Shown: positions 1 through 10,715, counted from the first letter of the stretch. The stretch: DNA of 64,000 nucleotides from RYN-230 sp963720645 (GCA_963720645.1 CAVRFX010000006.1:62001-126000); one strand, 5' to 3'. A program made the numbers and translations. The notes: generated by a model not told the origin, from the sequence alone.

Positions 1-1579
1 GCCGCGCCTGGCCGAGAGCGTCCGGCGGCTGGCCGTCGCGGGGCAGAACGCGGCACGCGTCGTGGAAGCGGTGGTAGGCGGCGGAGAGATCTTCCAGGTA
101 CCTGGCCACCCGGTGCGGCTGGCGGAGCTCGGCGGCGGTGGCGGCCACGCGCGGGAATTCAGCCAGCGCCTTCAGCAGGTCGTTCTCCCGCTCGTGGGTC
201 AGCAGACCCGGGTCATAGTGATCGCCGCGGGTGATGCCGGACTGGGCGGCCTTCCGGAGCAGCGAGGAGATCCTGGCGTGCGCGTACTGCACGTAGTAGA
301 CGGGGTTCTCATTGTTCTGCTGAGTCCACAGATCCAGATCCAGATCAATGGCGGAGTCCAGCGAGTACCGGGCCAGCGCATACCGGGCCGCGTCCACTCC
401 GATGGCCGCCACGATGTCGTCGAGCGTGATGATGGTCCCCGCGCGCTTCGACATCCGCAGCGGCTGCCCGTCCCGGACCAGGTTCACCAGCTGCCCGATG
501 AGAATCTCCAGCGTCTGGTCCGGGTCGTCGCCGAAGCAGGCGGCGATGGCCCGCAGGCGGCCGACGTAGCCATGGTGATCAGCACCGAGAATGATGACGA
601 CCTTGTCAAAGCCGCGGCCCCGCTTGTCGAGGTAGTACGCACAGTCAGCGGCGAAGTAGGTGAACTCCCCGTTGCTCCGGACGTAGACACGGTCCTTGTC
701 GTCGCCGAAATCCGTCGTGCGGACCCAGGTGGCACCGTCCTCGGCGTAGACGCGCCCCGACCGCCTGAGCCTCGCCAGCGCCGCGGCGAGTTCTCCCCGG
801 TCACGCAGGCCCTGTTCGGCAAAGAACACGTCGAAGTGCACCCCGAAGCCGGCCAGCGAGGCCTTGATCTCCCCGAACATCAGCGCGACGCCGCCCGACC
901 GGAACACCTCGAGCGCGCCGCCCTCCGGGCGGTGCAGGACGTCCGGGTGCTGCTTCAGCAGGGTCCCGGCGATCTCACGGACGTAGTCACCGGTGTAGCC
1001 ATCGCCAGCGGGCTCCTCGTGCCGGGCGGCGGCGAGCAGGGAGCTGGCGAATCGGTCGATCTGCGCGCCGGCATCGTTGAAGTAATACTCCGTGGTCACC
1101 GCGGCACCCTGCGCGCGCAGCAGCCGGGACAGCGCGTCACCGACCGCGGCCCACCGTGCCCCCCCGAGGTGAATCGGGCCGGTGGGGTTGGCGGAGGCGA
1201 ACTCCAGGTTCACCCGCTGGCCATCGAGCGCCCGTCCGCGGCCGTAGGCCTCACCCTGCGCGGCGATGGTGCCGGCCACCGCCCCGGCCGCGGCCGGGGC
1301 CAGGCGGATGTTCAGGAACCCCGGCCCGGCCACGTCCACCTCCTGGATCGCCGGATCCAGGGCGAGCGTCCTGGCCATCGCCCGGGCCAGCTCCCCCGCG
1401 GGGAGACCTGCCCGCCTGGCGATCTGGAGCGCCAGCGCCGAGGCATAGTCGCCATGATCGGGGTGGCGAGGGCGCCGGACAGGGGCGGCGGCCGGCAGTA
1501 CGGACGTGTCCAGGCCGCGGTCGGCCAGCGCCCCGGCCGCCGCGGCCAGCACGGCGTCAGCGAGTTGCGCGGGGTTCAC
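1..1579 (-). CDS. argS: Arginyl-tRNA synthetase, 3' end outside window
   Basis: Charges tRNA-Arg with arginine in the cytoplasm (class I aminoacyl-tRNA synthetase). The frame reads without interruption from the GTG at 1579 to the window edge, about 526 residues. The family is about 550-590 residues, so only the last few tens of residues are missing. The HIGH-type motif is seen as PIHLGGAR near residue 137 and the KMSKS-type motif as RMSKRAG further on. The end retains RFHDACRVLPRD, typical of the anticodon-binding domain. The GTG start is supported by a TACCAT box six bases upstream and the absence of a Shine-Dalgarno sequence. It is not obviously co-transcribed with the suf genes, whose operon ends just upstream at 1699. 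Identification is secure. Confidence 0.95.
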   Translation of the reverse strand, partial: MNPAQLADAVLAAAAGALADRGLDTSVLPAAAPVRRPRHPDHGDYASALALQIARRAGLPAGELARAMARTLALDPAIQEVDVAGPGFLNIRLAPAAAGAVAGTIAAQGEAYGRGRALDGQRVNLEFASANPTGPIHLGGARWAAVGDALSRLLRAQGAAVTTEYYFNDAGAQIDRFASSLLAAARHEEPAGDGYTGDYVREIAGTLLKQHPDVLHRPEGGALEVFRSGGVALMFGEIKASLAGFGVHFDVFFAEQGLRDRGELAAALARLRRSGRVYAEDGATWVRTTDFGDDKDRVYVRSNGEFTYFAADCAYYLDKRGRGFDKVVIILGADHHGYVGRLRAIAACFGDDPDQTLEILIGQLVNLVRDGQPLRMSKRAGTIITLDDIVAAIGVDAARYALARYSLDSAIDLDLDLWTQQNNENPVYYVQYAHARISSLLRKAAQSGITRGDHYDPGLLTHERENDLLKALAEFPRVAATAAELRQPHRVARYLEDLSAAYHRFHDACRVLPRDGQPPDALGQAR

Positions 1580-1585
1580 AGGCCG

Positions 1586-1591
1586 ATGGTA
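1586..1591 (-). promoter_or_regulatory. Leaderless -10 box of argS
   Basis: On the minus strand TACCAT is followed by six bases and then the GTG start of argS. This is the spacing expected if transcription starts at the start codon. The same arrangement recurs before several other genes in this window. Confidence 0.5.
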
Positions 1592-1698
1592 GCGGCGGCC
1601 AACCGCCCCGGCGCCGGTCGGGCCGTTGCGGAGAAACGAGGCTCAGCGCGGGCCGGGCGGTGCAGGCGGGCCGGCCTGCGGGAGCGCGGTCGGCGTGC

Positions 1699-2049
1699 TC
1701 AGACGTTGAAACCGAGGGCGCGGAGCTGCTCGCGGCCCTCGTCGGTGATCTTCTCCGGCCCCCACGGCGGAAGCCAGACCCAGTTGATCCGGAAGTCGGT
1801 GACGAGGCCGTCCAGGGCCGACCGGGCCTGGTCCTCGATCACGTCGGTGAGCGGGCAGGCCGCGCTGGTCAGCGTCATGTCGATGGTCAGCGTCTTGTCC
1901 TCGTCAAGCGTCACCCCGTAGATCAGCCCGAGGTTGACCACGTTCACGCCCAGCTCGGGGTCCACCACGTCGCGGAGGGCCTCGACCAGGTCCTCGGTCT
2001 CGGGGGTGATCTCCAGCAGGGGGCCGCTGGCCTGGGTGTCGTCTGTCAT
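1699..2049 (-). CDS. sufT: SufT-type metal-sulfur cluster assembly factor (DUF59)
   Basis: A 116-residue MIP18/DUF59 protein, the family of auxiliary Fe-S maturation factors that end actinobacterial suf operons. The family core VVDPELGVNVVNLGLIYGV is near residues 28-46, and the conserved cysteine lies in TSAACPLTD near residue 70. The ATG at 2049 overlaps the sufU stop by four bases (ATGA), indicating translational coupling and deciding the start. The frame stays open further upstream, but that extension is sufU read out of frame. It is the last gene of the suf operon. Its biochemical role in actinobacteria is less certain than its association with SUF. Confidence 0.9.
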   Translation of the reverse strand: MTDDTQASGPLLEITPETEDLVEALRDVVDPELGVNVVNLGLIYGVTLDEDKTLTIDMTLTSAACPLTDVIEDQARSALDGLVTDFRINWVWLPPWGPEKITDEGREQLRALGFNV

Positions 2050-2501
2050 GTCTGCTCCTCCAGGGCTTGCGCGGTGGCGTCCTTCCAGGCCATCCAGCCC
2101 AGCAGGGCGCACTTGATCCGGGCCGGGTACTTCGCCACTCCGGCGAACGCCACGCCGTCGCCGAGGATTTCCTCGTCCGGCTCCGTCTGGCCCTTGGACT
2201 GCATGAGGCGCAGGAACTCCTCGGCGAGGCTCATCGCCTCGGGCACGGTCCTGCCGATGATCAGCTCGCTCATCACCGACGCGCTGGCCTGGCTGATGGA
2301 GCAGCCCAGCGCGTCGTAGGACACGTCGGCCACGACCGGCTCGCCGGCCGCGTCCTTGAGCGTGACCCGGAGCGTCACCTCGTCCCCGCAGAGCGGGTTC
2401 ACGTGGTGCACCTCGGCGTCGTACGGCTCCCGCAGGCCCTTGTGGTGCGGGTGCCGGTAGTGGTCCAGGATCACTTCCTGGTACAGCGACTCCAGCTGCA
2501 T
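2046..2501 (-). CDS. sufU: SufU, Fe-S scaffold / sulfur-transfer protein
   Basis: A 151-residue IscU-like protein. In Gram-positive bacteria SufU accepts sulfur from SufS and passes it to the SufBCD scaffold. The zinc/sulfur ligand cysteines are visible at C38 (PLCGDE), C67 (ALGCSIS) and C131 (RIKCALLGW), with D40 next to the first. The insertion characteristic of SufU relative to IscU is present in the MQSKGQTEPDEE region. It overlaps sufS upstream and sufT downstream by four bases each, so it is translated as part of the suf operon. The frame is intact and the length is typical. Confidence 0.95.
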   Translation of the reverse strand: MQLESLYQEVILDHYRHPHHKGLREPYDAEVHHVNPLCGDEVTLRVTLKDAAGEPVVADVSYDALGCSISQASASVMSELIIGRTVPEAMSLAEEFLRLMQSKGQTEPDEEILGDGVAFAGVAKYPARIKCALLGWMAWKDATAQALEEQT

Positions 2502-3776
2502 CAGTCACCACCGAAGAACCGCTGGGCCTGCCTGATCCCGGAGACCAGGGCGTCGACCTCCGCGGTCGTGTTGTAGAGGTAGAACGAGGCCCGGGTGCTG
2601 GCCTGGATGCCGTACCGGCGGTGCAGCGGCCAGGCGCAGTGGTGCCCGGCCCGGACGGCCACGCCGTGCTCGTCGAGCACCTGGCTGACGTCGTGCGGGT
2701 GCACGTCCCCCAGCGTGAACGAGATCGCCGCGCCGCGCACGGCGGGATCCGCCGGGCCGAGGACCCGCAGGCCCGGCACGTCGCCCAGCGCCTCCAGCGC
2801 GTAGCCGATCAGGTCCCGCTCGTGCGCCCGGACCGCGTCCAGGCCCACGTCGGTGAGGTAGTCGATGGCCGCATCCAGGCCCGCCGCCTCGGCGATCGGC
2901 ATCGTGCCGGCCTCGAACTTGTGCGGCGGCGGGGCGAACGTCGAGTGGTCCATCCAGACGCTCTCGATCATCTCGCCGCCGCCGAGGAACGGGGGCATCT
3001 CCTCGAGCAGCTCGCGGCGGCCCCAGAGCACGCCGATGCCGGTCGGGCCGCACATCTTGTGGCTGGTGAAGCCCAGGAAGTCCGCGCCGAGCTCCTGCAC
3101 GTCCACCGGCATGTGCGGGACGGACTGGGCCGCGTCCACCAGCACCAGCGCGCCGGCCGCGTGCGCAGCGTCGGCGATCTCGCGGACCGGGTTGATGGTG
3201 CCGAGCACGTTGGACTGGTGGGCCAGGGAGACCAGCTTCGTCCGCCCGGTGATCAGGTGGCGGATCTGGGACAGGTCGAGCTGGCCGTCGTCGGTGACCC
3301 CGAACCAGCGCAGCGTGGCGCCGGTGCGCTCGCACAGCAGCTGCCACGGGACGATGTTGGAGTGGTGCTCCATCTCGGTGATGACGATCTCGTCGCCGGG
3401 GCCGAGGCGGAACCTGGCCGGCGCGCTCCCGCCGGACTGGCCGGCGGTCGCGTTGCCCATGGCGTAGGCGACCAGGTTGATGCCCTCGGAGATGTTCTTG
3501 GTGAACACCACCTCGGCCTCGTCCCGCGGCGCCGATGAAGCCGGCCGCCTTGATCCGGGCGCCCTCGTACGCGGCGGTGGCCTCCTCGCCGAGCTGGTGG
3601 CTGGCCCGGTGGATGTTGGCGTTGTGCCGCTCGTAGAAGTCGTCCAGGCGCTCGATGACCTGGCGGGGCTTCTGGGAGGTGTTCGCGCTGTCCAGGTAGA
3701 CCAGCGGCTGCCCGTCCCGGACCTGGCGGTCGAGGATCGGGAAATCCTTGCGGATCCGGGCCACGTCCAGGGTCAT
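2501..3776 (-). CDS. sufS: Cysteine desulfurase SufS (frame broken near 3525)
   Basis: PLP enzyme that removes sulfur from L-cysteine and gives it to SufU. The N-terminal part (MTLDVARIRKDFP, then ANTSQKP and HNANIHRASH) is in one frame and the rest in another. The C-terminal part carries FTSHKMCG, with the PLP lysine, and the active-site cysteine loop RAGHHCAWPLHRR. The switch is near 3525, where ...FIGA should run on into PRDEAEVVFTK; it is explained by two missing bases in a GCGC run. Both halves are full length and perfectly conserved around the break, so I infer a sequencing error rather than a dead gene. The ATG at 3776 overlaps the sufC stop by four bases. The predicted product is about 425 residues, normal for the family. 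Confidence 0.92.
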
Positions 3777-4546
3777 GCGACCGCTCCCGCGGCCGCCCTG
3801 ATCCACTTCTCGTAGCCTTCGGCCTCGAGGGTCTCGGCCAGCTCGGGGCCGCCTTCGTCGACGATCCGGCCGCCCACGAACACGTGCACGAAGTCCGGCT
3901 TCACGTACCGCAGGATCCGGGTGTAGTGGGTGATCAGCAGCACGCCGTGGCCAGGCTGGGCGCCGAACCGGTTGACGCCCTCGGACACCACCCGGAGCGC
4001 GTCGATGTCCAGCCCGGAGTCGGTCTCGTCGAGGATCGCGAACTTGGGGTTGAGCAGCTCGAGCTGGAGGATCTCGTGCCGCTTCTTCTCCCCGCCGGAG
4101 AAGCCCTCGTTCAGGTTGCGCTCGGCGAACTGGGGCTCGATGGACAGGGCGGCCATGGCCTCGCGCATCTCCTTGAGGAAGAGGCGGAGCTTCGGCGCCT
4201 CGCCGCGCACGGCGGTCACCGCGGTGCGCAGGAAGTTGGACACGGTCACCCCGGGCACTTCCACCGGGTACTGCATGGCCAGGAACAGCCCGGCGCGGGC
4301 CCGCGCGTCCACGCTCATGGACAGCACGTCCTCGCCATCCAGGGTCACGCTGCCCTGGGTGACCTGGTACTTGGGGTGCCCGGCGATCGCGTAGGCCAGC
4401 GTGGACTTGCCTGAGCCGTTCGGGCCCATGATGGCGTGGATCTCGCCGTCCTTCACGGTAAGGTCAACGCCGCGCAGGATCTCGCGGGTCTGATCGGCCG
4501 TATCCACCACGCTGACGTGCAGGTCGCGGATTTCCAGAGTGGCCAT
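3773..4546 (-). CDS. sufC: SufC, Fe-S assembly ATPase
   Basis: ABC-type ATPase of the SufBCD scaffold complex; soluble, not a transporter. The 257-residue protein shows Walker A GPNGSGKST at 41-49, the signature SGGEKKRHEIL at about 150-160, and Walker B AILDETDSGLD at about 170-180. The EKKR version of the signature and the DETDSGLD Walker B are diagnostic of SufC. It lies between the Rieske-type ferredoxin gene (a 36-base gap, the only sizeable gap inside the operon) and sufS (four-base overlap). The frame is intact. Confidence 0.97.
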   Translation of the reverse strand: MATLEIRDLHVSVVDTADQTREILRGVDLTVKDGEIHAIMGPNGSGKSTLAYAIAGHPKYQVTQGSVTLDGEDVLSMSVDARARAGLFLAMQYPVEVPGVTVSNFLRTAVTAVRGEAPKLRLFLKEMREAMAALSIEPQFAERNLNEGFSGGEKKRHEILQLELLNPKFAILDETDSGLDIDALRVVSEGVNRFGAQPGHGVLLITHYTRILRYVKPDFVHVFVGGRIVDEGGPELAETLEAEGYEKWIRAAAGAVA

Positions 4547-4582
4547 CGCTATCTCACTATCTCCGAGTTCATAGGTAGCTGG

Positions 4583-4918
4583 TCAGGGTCCGGGCGCGGC
4601 CGGGACGGCGACGTACACGTCGTCGCCCTCGACCTTCACCGGGTACGTCGGGACGGGCTTGGTGGCCGGGGGCCCCGTGGGCGCGCCGGTCCGCAGGTCG
4701 AAGCACGAGCCATGCAGCCAGCACTCGACGGTGTGGTCGTAGACCTCGCCCTCGGACAGCGGCACTTCCTCATGCGAGCACACGTCGCGCAGCGCGTACA
4801 CGTTCCCGTCCACCCGGACCACGGCGACCGGCACGCCGCCGATCTCCACGCCGATCGCCCCCTGCTCGGGGACTTCGGCCAGGGAACAGACCCGCACGTA
4901 GGTAGAGGTCTCGCTCAT
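4583..4918 (-). CDS. Rieske-type [2Fe-2S] ferredoxin of the suf operon
   Basis: A 111-residue single-domain Rieske protein of the type often named non-heme iron oxygenase ferredoxin subunit. The cluster ligands are visible as C47-x-H49 (CSHEE) and C66-x2-H69 (CWLHG). No membrane segment is present, so it is a soluble electron carrier. It sits between sufD and sufC, its usual place in actinobacterial suf operons, and its ATG overlaps the sufD stop by four bases. It probably supplies electrons for cluster assembly or acts as a client. The exact role is not established by the sequence. Confidence 0.9.
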   Translation of the reverse strand: MSETSTYVRVCSLAEVPEQGAIGVEIGGVPVAVVRVDGNVYALRDVCSHEEVPLSEGEVYDHTVECWLHGSCFDLRTGAPTGPPATKPVPTYPVKVEGDDVYVAVPAAPGP

Positions 4919-6081
4919 GCCGGGGCCCCCTGCAGTCCGGGCAGCCGGGCCAGCTCGTTCTCGATCGCGGCGGTGATCCGCTCGCGCAGCTCGGCGACCT
5001 CGATCTTGGCGATCAGCTGGCCGAAGAAGCCCCTGATGACCAGGCGCCGTGCCTCGTCCCGCGGGATGCCCCGGGCCATCAGGTAGAACAGGTGCTCGTC
5101 TTCCAGCCGCCCGCTGGTGCTGGCGTGGCCCGCCCCGACGACTTCGCCGGTGAGGATCTCCAGGTTGGGCACGGAGTCGGCCCGGGCCCCCTCGGTGAGC
5201 AGCAGGTTCCGGTTCCGCTCGTAGGTGTCCGTGGCGATCGCCTCCGGCCGGATCAGCACGTCGCCGATCCACACCGTGTGCGCGCTGCCCTGCAGGGCGC
5301 CCTTGTAGTCGACCCGGCTGCGGCAGTGCGGCTGGTCGTGGTCCACGAACAGCCGGTGTTCCAGGTGCTGCCCCGGGTCGGCGAAGTACAGGCCGAGCAG
5401 CTCGGCGTCGCCGCCGGGGCCGCTGTAGCTGACCGAGGGCGCCAGCCGGACCACCCCGCCGCCCAGGCGTCACCACGGTGTGCTGGAACGTGGCGTCCCG
5501 GCCCACCCGCGCCTGGTGCTGGCTCAGGTGCACCGCATCGGCCGCCCAGTCCTGCACGCTCACCACCGACAGCGACGCGCCGTCGCCCACCACGAACTCG
5601 ACGTTGTCGGCGTAGGTCGCGGACCCCGCGTGATCGAGGACGACCACGGCCCGCGCGTTCCGGCCCACCTCGACGAGCGTGTGCCCGAAGGCCGCACCCC
5701 CGGCGTCGTGGCCGCGCACCGTGAGCACGGTCGGCTCATCGACGTCGGTGTCCGGCGGCACGGTGATCACCGTGCCCTGCTCGAACGCTGCGAACGCCCG
5801 GGCGCTGACCCGGTCGGCCGGCAGGAACGCGGTCCCGAAGCGGCCGTCACCGCGGTGCGGGCGCTCCACGGAGACACCCGGTGCGGCCTCGACCTGCACC
5901 GTCACCTTGCCGGCCTCCAGCGGCTGGGCGCCCTCCAGACCGCGCAGGCGGCGCAGCGGCGTGAACCGCCACTCCTCCTCCCGCCCGGACGGCACCGGGA
6001 AATCAGCCAGGTCCGCCGAGTGGTGCTCGTGCAGCCGTGAAACCGGGGCGGCGGACTCCACCGCCCCCTGAAGCCCTGCCA

Positions 6082-6082
<1 letters not shown>
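4915..6082 (-). CDS. sufD: SufD scaffold subunit (frame broken near 5465)
   Basis: Partner of SufB and SufC in the Fe-S scaffold complex. The N-terminal two-thirds (starting MAGLQGAVESAAP) and the C-terminal third are in different frames. The C-terminal part has the SufB/SufD core: HRLFVDHDQPHCRSRVDYKG, then LLLTEGARADSVPNLEI and HASTSGRLEDEHLFYLMARG. The switch is near 5465, inside a run of C and G, and is explained by one extra base (HTVVT should continue LGGGVVRLAPS). The total length of 1168 bases is one more than a multiple of three. The ATG at 6082 overlaps the sufB stop. I infer a sequencing indel in a functional gene of about 388 residues. Confidence 0.92.
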
Positions 6083-7490
<1,408 letters not shown>

Positions 7491-7494
<4 letters not shown>

Positions 7495-8423
7495 ACGGAG
7501 ATGCCTCCGATTGGATTCGGTTCTGGTGTGGTGCGGGTGTTCAGGAGAGCTGGCGCGGTGACGTGCGTGGTGCAGATCCCGTCGCCGTGCGCGATGGTGG
7601 CCAGCCGCTGCACCGGGGTGCCGAGGAGACGGGCGAACGCTTCCGTCTCCGCCTCGCACAGCTGGGGGAACTCGGCGGCCACGTGCGCCACCGGGCAGTG
7701 ATGCTGGCAGAGCTGTTCCCCGCGCCCGGCCCCGGGGCCGGCGTCTGCGCCCGTGCTGGCGCCCGGCTGGCCGGTGCCCGGGCCGGGGGCGCCGCTCGCC
7801 GAGGCCGCGTAGCCATCCGCGGACAGCGCCTCGGCCAGGGCCGCGACCCGGTCGCCCGGTGCGGCTCCCTGGACCACCGGCCCGTACCGCCGCTCCAGGT
7901 CGGCAACCTGGCGGCGGGCGAACTCGGCGACCGCGCCCGGCCCGGCCACCTCGGCCAGGAAGCGCAGCGCGCTGGTGGCCAGGTCGTCATAGGCGTGCTC
8001 GAACGCGCTCCGGCCCACGTCCGTGATCGCGAACAGCTTGGCCGGGCGGCCCCGTCCGCGGCTGGCCGGACGGCGGGCCGTGCGGGCTTCGATCATCCCG
8101 TCGGCGAGGAGGTTGTCCAGGTGCCGGCGGACGGCGGCGGGGGTCAGGTTCAGCCTGGTGCTCAGCCCGGCCGCGGTGACCGGGCCGTTCTCCAGGATGA
8201 GCCGGGCGATGCGGGCCCGGGTGCCCCGCTCCGACCCTGGCTGGGCCGTGAGCGATCCGGGCTGGATGGATCCGGGGTGGACTTGCGGGTGAGGCTGAGC
8301 CGGTGCGGCTGGCCGGGCGGGTGAAGCTTCCTGAGCCGGTGAGGCTGGCAGGGCCGGGGCAGCACCGAAGCCGGCACCGCGCTGGGTGCCCGATCCCGTG
8401 CCGTCCAGTCCCATAGTTTTCAC
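7491..8423 (-). CDS. sufR: SufR-type Fe-S-sensing repressor of the suf operon
   Basis: ArsR/winged-helix regulator heading the suf operon. After a low-complexity N terminus of about 70 residues, rich in Ala, Pro and Gln, comes the winged helix-turn-helix (GPVTAAGLSTRLNLTPAAVR, with the wing RGRGRPAKLFAITD). The C terminus carries the SufR cysteine cluster QLCQHHCPVAH, EFPQLCEAE and GDGICTTHV, expected to bind an Fe-S cluster. SufR proteins repress suf when clusters are plentiful. I chose the GTG at 8423 because CACAAT lies six bases upstream, as for other leaderless genes here; an ATG at 8414 is in frame. The N-terminal low-complexity segment is longer than in typical SufR. Confidence 0.88.
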
Positions 8424-8459
8424 AACATCATTGTGCCGTAAATGCTTCCTCGGCCGCAA
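8421..8459 (-). promoter_or_regulatory. suf operon promoter with palindromic operator
   Basis: Reading the minus strand: TTGCGG (8454-8459), an 18-base spacer, CACAAT (8430-8435), then six bases to the GTG of sufR. A perfect inverted repeat CACAA-N5-TTGTG covers 8421-8435, spanning the -10 box and the inferred transcription start. A repressor bound there would block initiation, which fits SufR autoregulation. The link to SufR is an inference. Confidence 0.55.
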
Positions 8460-8678
8460 TCCGGCCCCCCGGACGCCCGGGAAAAGCCTGCTGGCCGCCC
8501 GCTGGCGGGACATTCCTGGCGAACGCAGCATCCGGGCCGGATATTTCGGCGTTTCCCGCCGGTCCGCCGCATCCCACTGGCGTTCACCCGTCACATCCCG
8601 GTGGCGTTTACCATCGCGCACGCAGGGTAGTGGCCCGATTGCTAAGGGTTATCTCCTTTAGCGACTCAGGGAGACCTC

Positions 8679-9224
8679 ATGCGCGCTGTCCTGCGGGCTG
8701 CCGCACAGGCGGCCCTGATCGTGGCCGCCCTCACCGTCCCGGCCCTCGCCGTCCCGCCGCTGCTGCTGCCCGCGGGAGCGGCGCTGGCCGGTTCATCGCC
8801 GGTGGACATCACGCCGAGCACGTCCGCGCCGGGCACCTCCACCACGTTCGCGGTCAACTGCAGCTCCCAGACCGCCGCCGGGAAGGCCACCTCCGCGACC
8901 CTGATCGGCACCACGCTGGGACTGGGCGAGCACATCCCGATGCAGGCCAGCACGCACGCCAACGAATTCGTCACCACCGTGGTGCTGCCGGCGGGCATCA
9001 AGGCGGGCACGTACCAGCCCGACATCGACTGCTCCAACGGCGTCACGGCCAGCGCCGCGTTCACCGTGAAGGCGGCACCCGGCATTGCCCCCGCCACCGG
9101 CGACGGCACCACCGCGACCGCCACGGATGACCGGCTGACCGCGATCGGCGTGGCCCTGCTCGGACTCGGGACGGTATCGGGCGTGCTGCTCCTCACCCGG
9201 CGCCGCTTCCGCAGCCGGGCCTGA
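8679..9224 (+). CDS. Secreted, probably sortase-anchored surface protein
   Basis: A 181-residue protein of unknown specific function. It has an N-terminal signal peptide (about residues 1-37, ending ALAGSS). A beta-rich domain follows with two cysteines (C61 and C118) that could form a disulfide. APATG at residues 137-141 resembles an LPXTG sorting motif. A hydrophobic helix at about 154-172 and the positively charged tail TRRRFRSRA come last. This is the layout of a sortase substrate. The ATG at 8679 follows an AGGGAG ribosome site. The next gene, 23 bases downstream, is a sortase, supporting the pairing. It is divergent from sufR across a 255-base gap. The sorting motif lacks the canonical leucine, so anchoring is likely but unproven. 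Confidence 0.75.
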   Translation: MRAVLRAAAQAALIVAALTVPALAVPPLLLPAGAALAGSSPVDITPSTSAPGTSTTFAVNCSSQTAAGKATSATLIGTTLGLGEHIPMQASTHANEFVTTVVLPAGIKAGTYQPDIDCSNGVTASAAFTVKAAPGIAPATGDGTTATATDDRLTAIGVALLGLGTVSGVLLLTRRRFRSRA

Positions 9225-9247
9225 CCCTGGCCACCGGGCGCGCCACG

Positions 9248-9931
9248 GTGAGCAAGGTCTGGCGCGAGGTCTGGCGCACGCTGTGCGTCACGGCGATCGC
9301 GGCGTCCCTCGCGGCCGGGGTCATCCTGGCCTTCGCCGGCCGTCACACGCTGCGCTGGTCACCACCCCCGTTCCCGCCGCGCTCGGAGGCGCTCCCGGCG
9401 GCGGCCCACCCCGGGGGGCCGCCCGGCCGGCAGGCGGGCCAGCCCGGCCAGCTGCCGCAGCCGATGACGCGCTCGGTGCCGGTGTCCCTCGACATCCCGC
9501 GCATCGGGGTCCGGGCGCGGATCATCCCGCTGGGCCTGCGCCCGGACGGCTCTCCTGCGGTACCCCCGCTGGCCACCCCCTTCGTCACCAGCTGGTACGA
9601 CGTGGGGCCGACGCCAGGGGCCCGTGGTGCCGCCGTCATCTTCGGGCACGTGGACTCGGCGGCGGTCGGCCCGGCCGTGTTCTACGCCCTGGGCCGGCTG
9701 CGGGTCGGGAACCTCATCGACGTCACGCTCGCCGACCGGCGCACCGCGGTGTTCAGCGTGTATGCCGCGGGCCTGTACCCGAAAACCGGTTTCCCCACGC
9801 CGGCCGTCTACGGGTACACCCGGTGGCCCACGCTGCGGCTGGTCACCTGCGGCGGGGGGTTCGACCGCCGCAGCGGGCACTACCTCGGCAATGTCGTGGT
9901 GTTCGCCGAGTACGTGGGCCAGGGCGGCTGA
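9248..9931 (+). CDS. Class F-type sortase
   Basis: Membrane-anchored cysteine transpeptidase that joins secreted proteins to the cell wall. The 227-residue protein has one N-terminal membrane segment (about 12-30), a Pro/Gly-rich linker, and a compact sortase domain. The catalytic residues are seen as H134 (FGHVDS), C201 (LVTCGGG) and an arginine at 207 or 208 (FDRRSG). The short domain and the linker fit class F sortases of actinobacteria. The start is GTG at 9248. It lies directly after a gene for a likely substrate, so the two probably form an operon. Class F enzymes are poorly understood, so a dedicated partner is of interest. Confidence 0.88.
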   Translation: MSKVWREVWRTLCVTAIAASLAAGVILAFAGRHTLRWSPPPFPPRSEALPAAAHPGGPPGRQAGQPGQLPQPMTRSVPVSLDIPRIGVRARIIPLGLRPDGSPAVPPLATPFVTSWYDVGPTPGARGAAVIFGHVDSAAVGPAVFYALGRLRVGNLIDVTLADRRTAVFSVYAAGLYPKTGFPTPAVYGYTRWPTLRLVTCGGGFDRRSGHYLGNVVVFAEYVGQGG

Positions 9932-10025
9932 GACTTACCGGTCACGTCCCTCGCGGCCGCCCGGGCCCATCAGCCAGGCCACTCAGCCCCGGCCCATCAG
10001 CCCGGGCTCAATCAGTCCGGGCAGG

Positions 10026-10710
10026 TCAGTCAAGGCCGAGCCCACGCCGCCCGGTGGCGTTGAGGTCGCCGGGCGCGAACCGGCCGGCCCAGCCGCGCTC
10101 GTAATGCTCCGCGGGAAAATCAGCGGGGCTGGACCCGGTGCGGAAGGCCTCCCGGACGCTGGCCGCGTACTGGCGGTTGCGCGGGCACCAGGGGGCGGCG
10201 GGGATGTACATCACGTTGCCCCATCCCTGCTGGTTACGGACGGGCGCCACGCTGTGGACCAGGTCGCAGTGCCACCAGACCGAGTCGCCCGCCCGGACGT
10301 CGGGGATACCGCTGAGGGCCCGCATGAGGAGCGGATGCCAGGTCTCGTTGGCCGGGAAGACCTGGTTGACCGTGACGCCGCACATGTCGTCCTCGGGGAC
10401 GTCGGCCAGCAGCGGCCGCAGCATGAGGTAGGCCATGGCCGCGGGAATCGGGACGGCGTGCAGGACTCCCTGGTCGTGGTCCATGTCCGACAGGGCGTCC
10501 AGCCCTGGAAGGTGCGGAAGGCCGAGCACATGGTCGTGCCGGGGTACTGCGGCCCGGCGGTGCGGTAGGCGGCGTCCCACGGGTCGTACTGCTCGACCGT
10601 CCCATCGAAGAGGTGCCGGAACGCCTTCTGGTACGCCTGCGTCATCCACAGTTCGAGGGTCCCGGGGTCGAGATGGGTCCCGAGCCCGCCGGAGTCGGCG
10701 CCCGGCGGCC
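10026..10710 (-). pseudogene. DUF1479 (YbiU-like) dioxygenase-fold gene, 5' truncated and frameshifted
   Basis: Similar to the DUF1479/YbiU family, thought to have an iron/2-oxoglutarate dioxygenase-like fold and unknown substrate. The conserved run begins around GGLGTHLDPGTLELW and includes YDPWDAAYRTAGPQYPGTTM, FRTFQGW, DSVWWHCDLVHSVAPV and QGWGNVMYIPAAPWCPRN. The frame changes near 10495, after FRTFQGW. The family is about 420 residues, but here only about 225 recognisable residues remain. Homology stops near 10710, where the DNA becomes the 5' part of a ROK gene on the other strand. The N-terminal half is therefore missing. A true deletion/inversion remnant and an assembly join are both possible. 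Confidence 0.75.
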
Positions 10711-10715
10711 GGCTG

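Noticed and set aside
62..1921. A 619-codon open frame on the plus strand
   Set aside because: It is the antisense shadow of argS; the minus strand shows class I synthetase motifs throughout and the plus translation has no recognisable domain.
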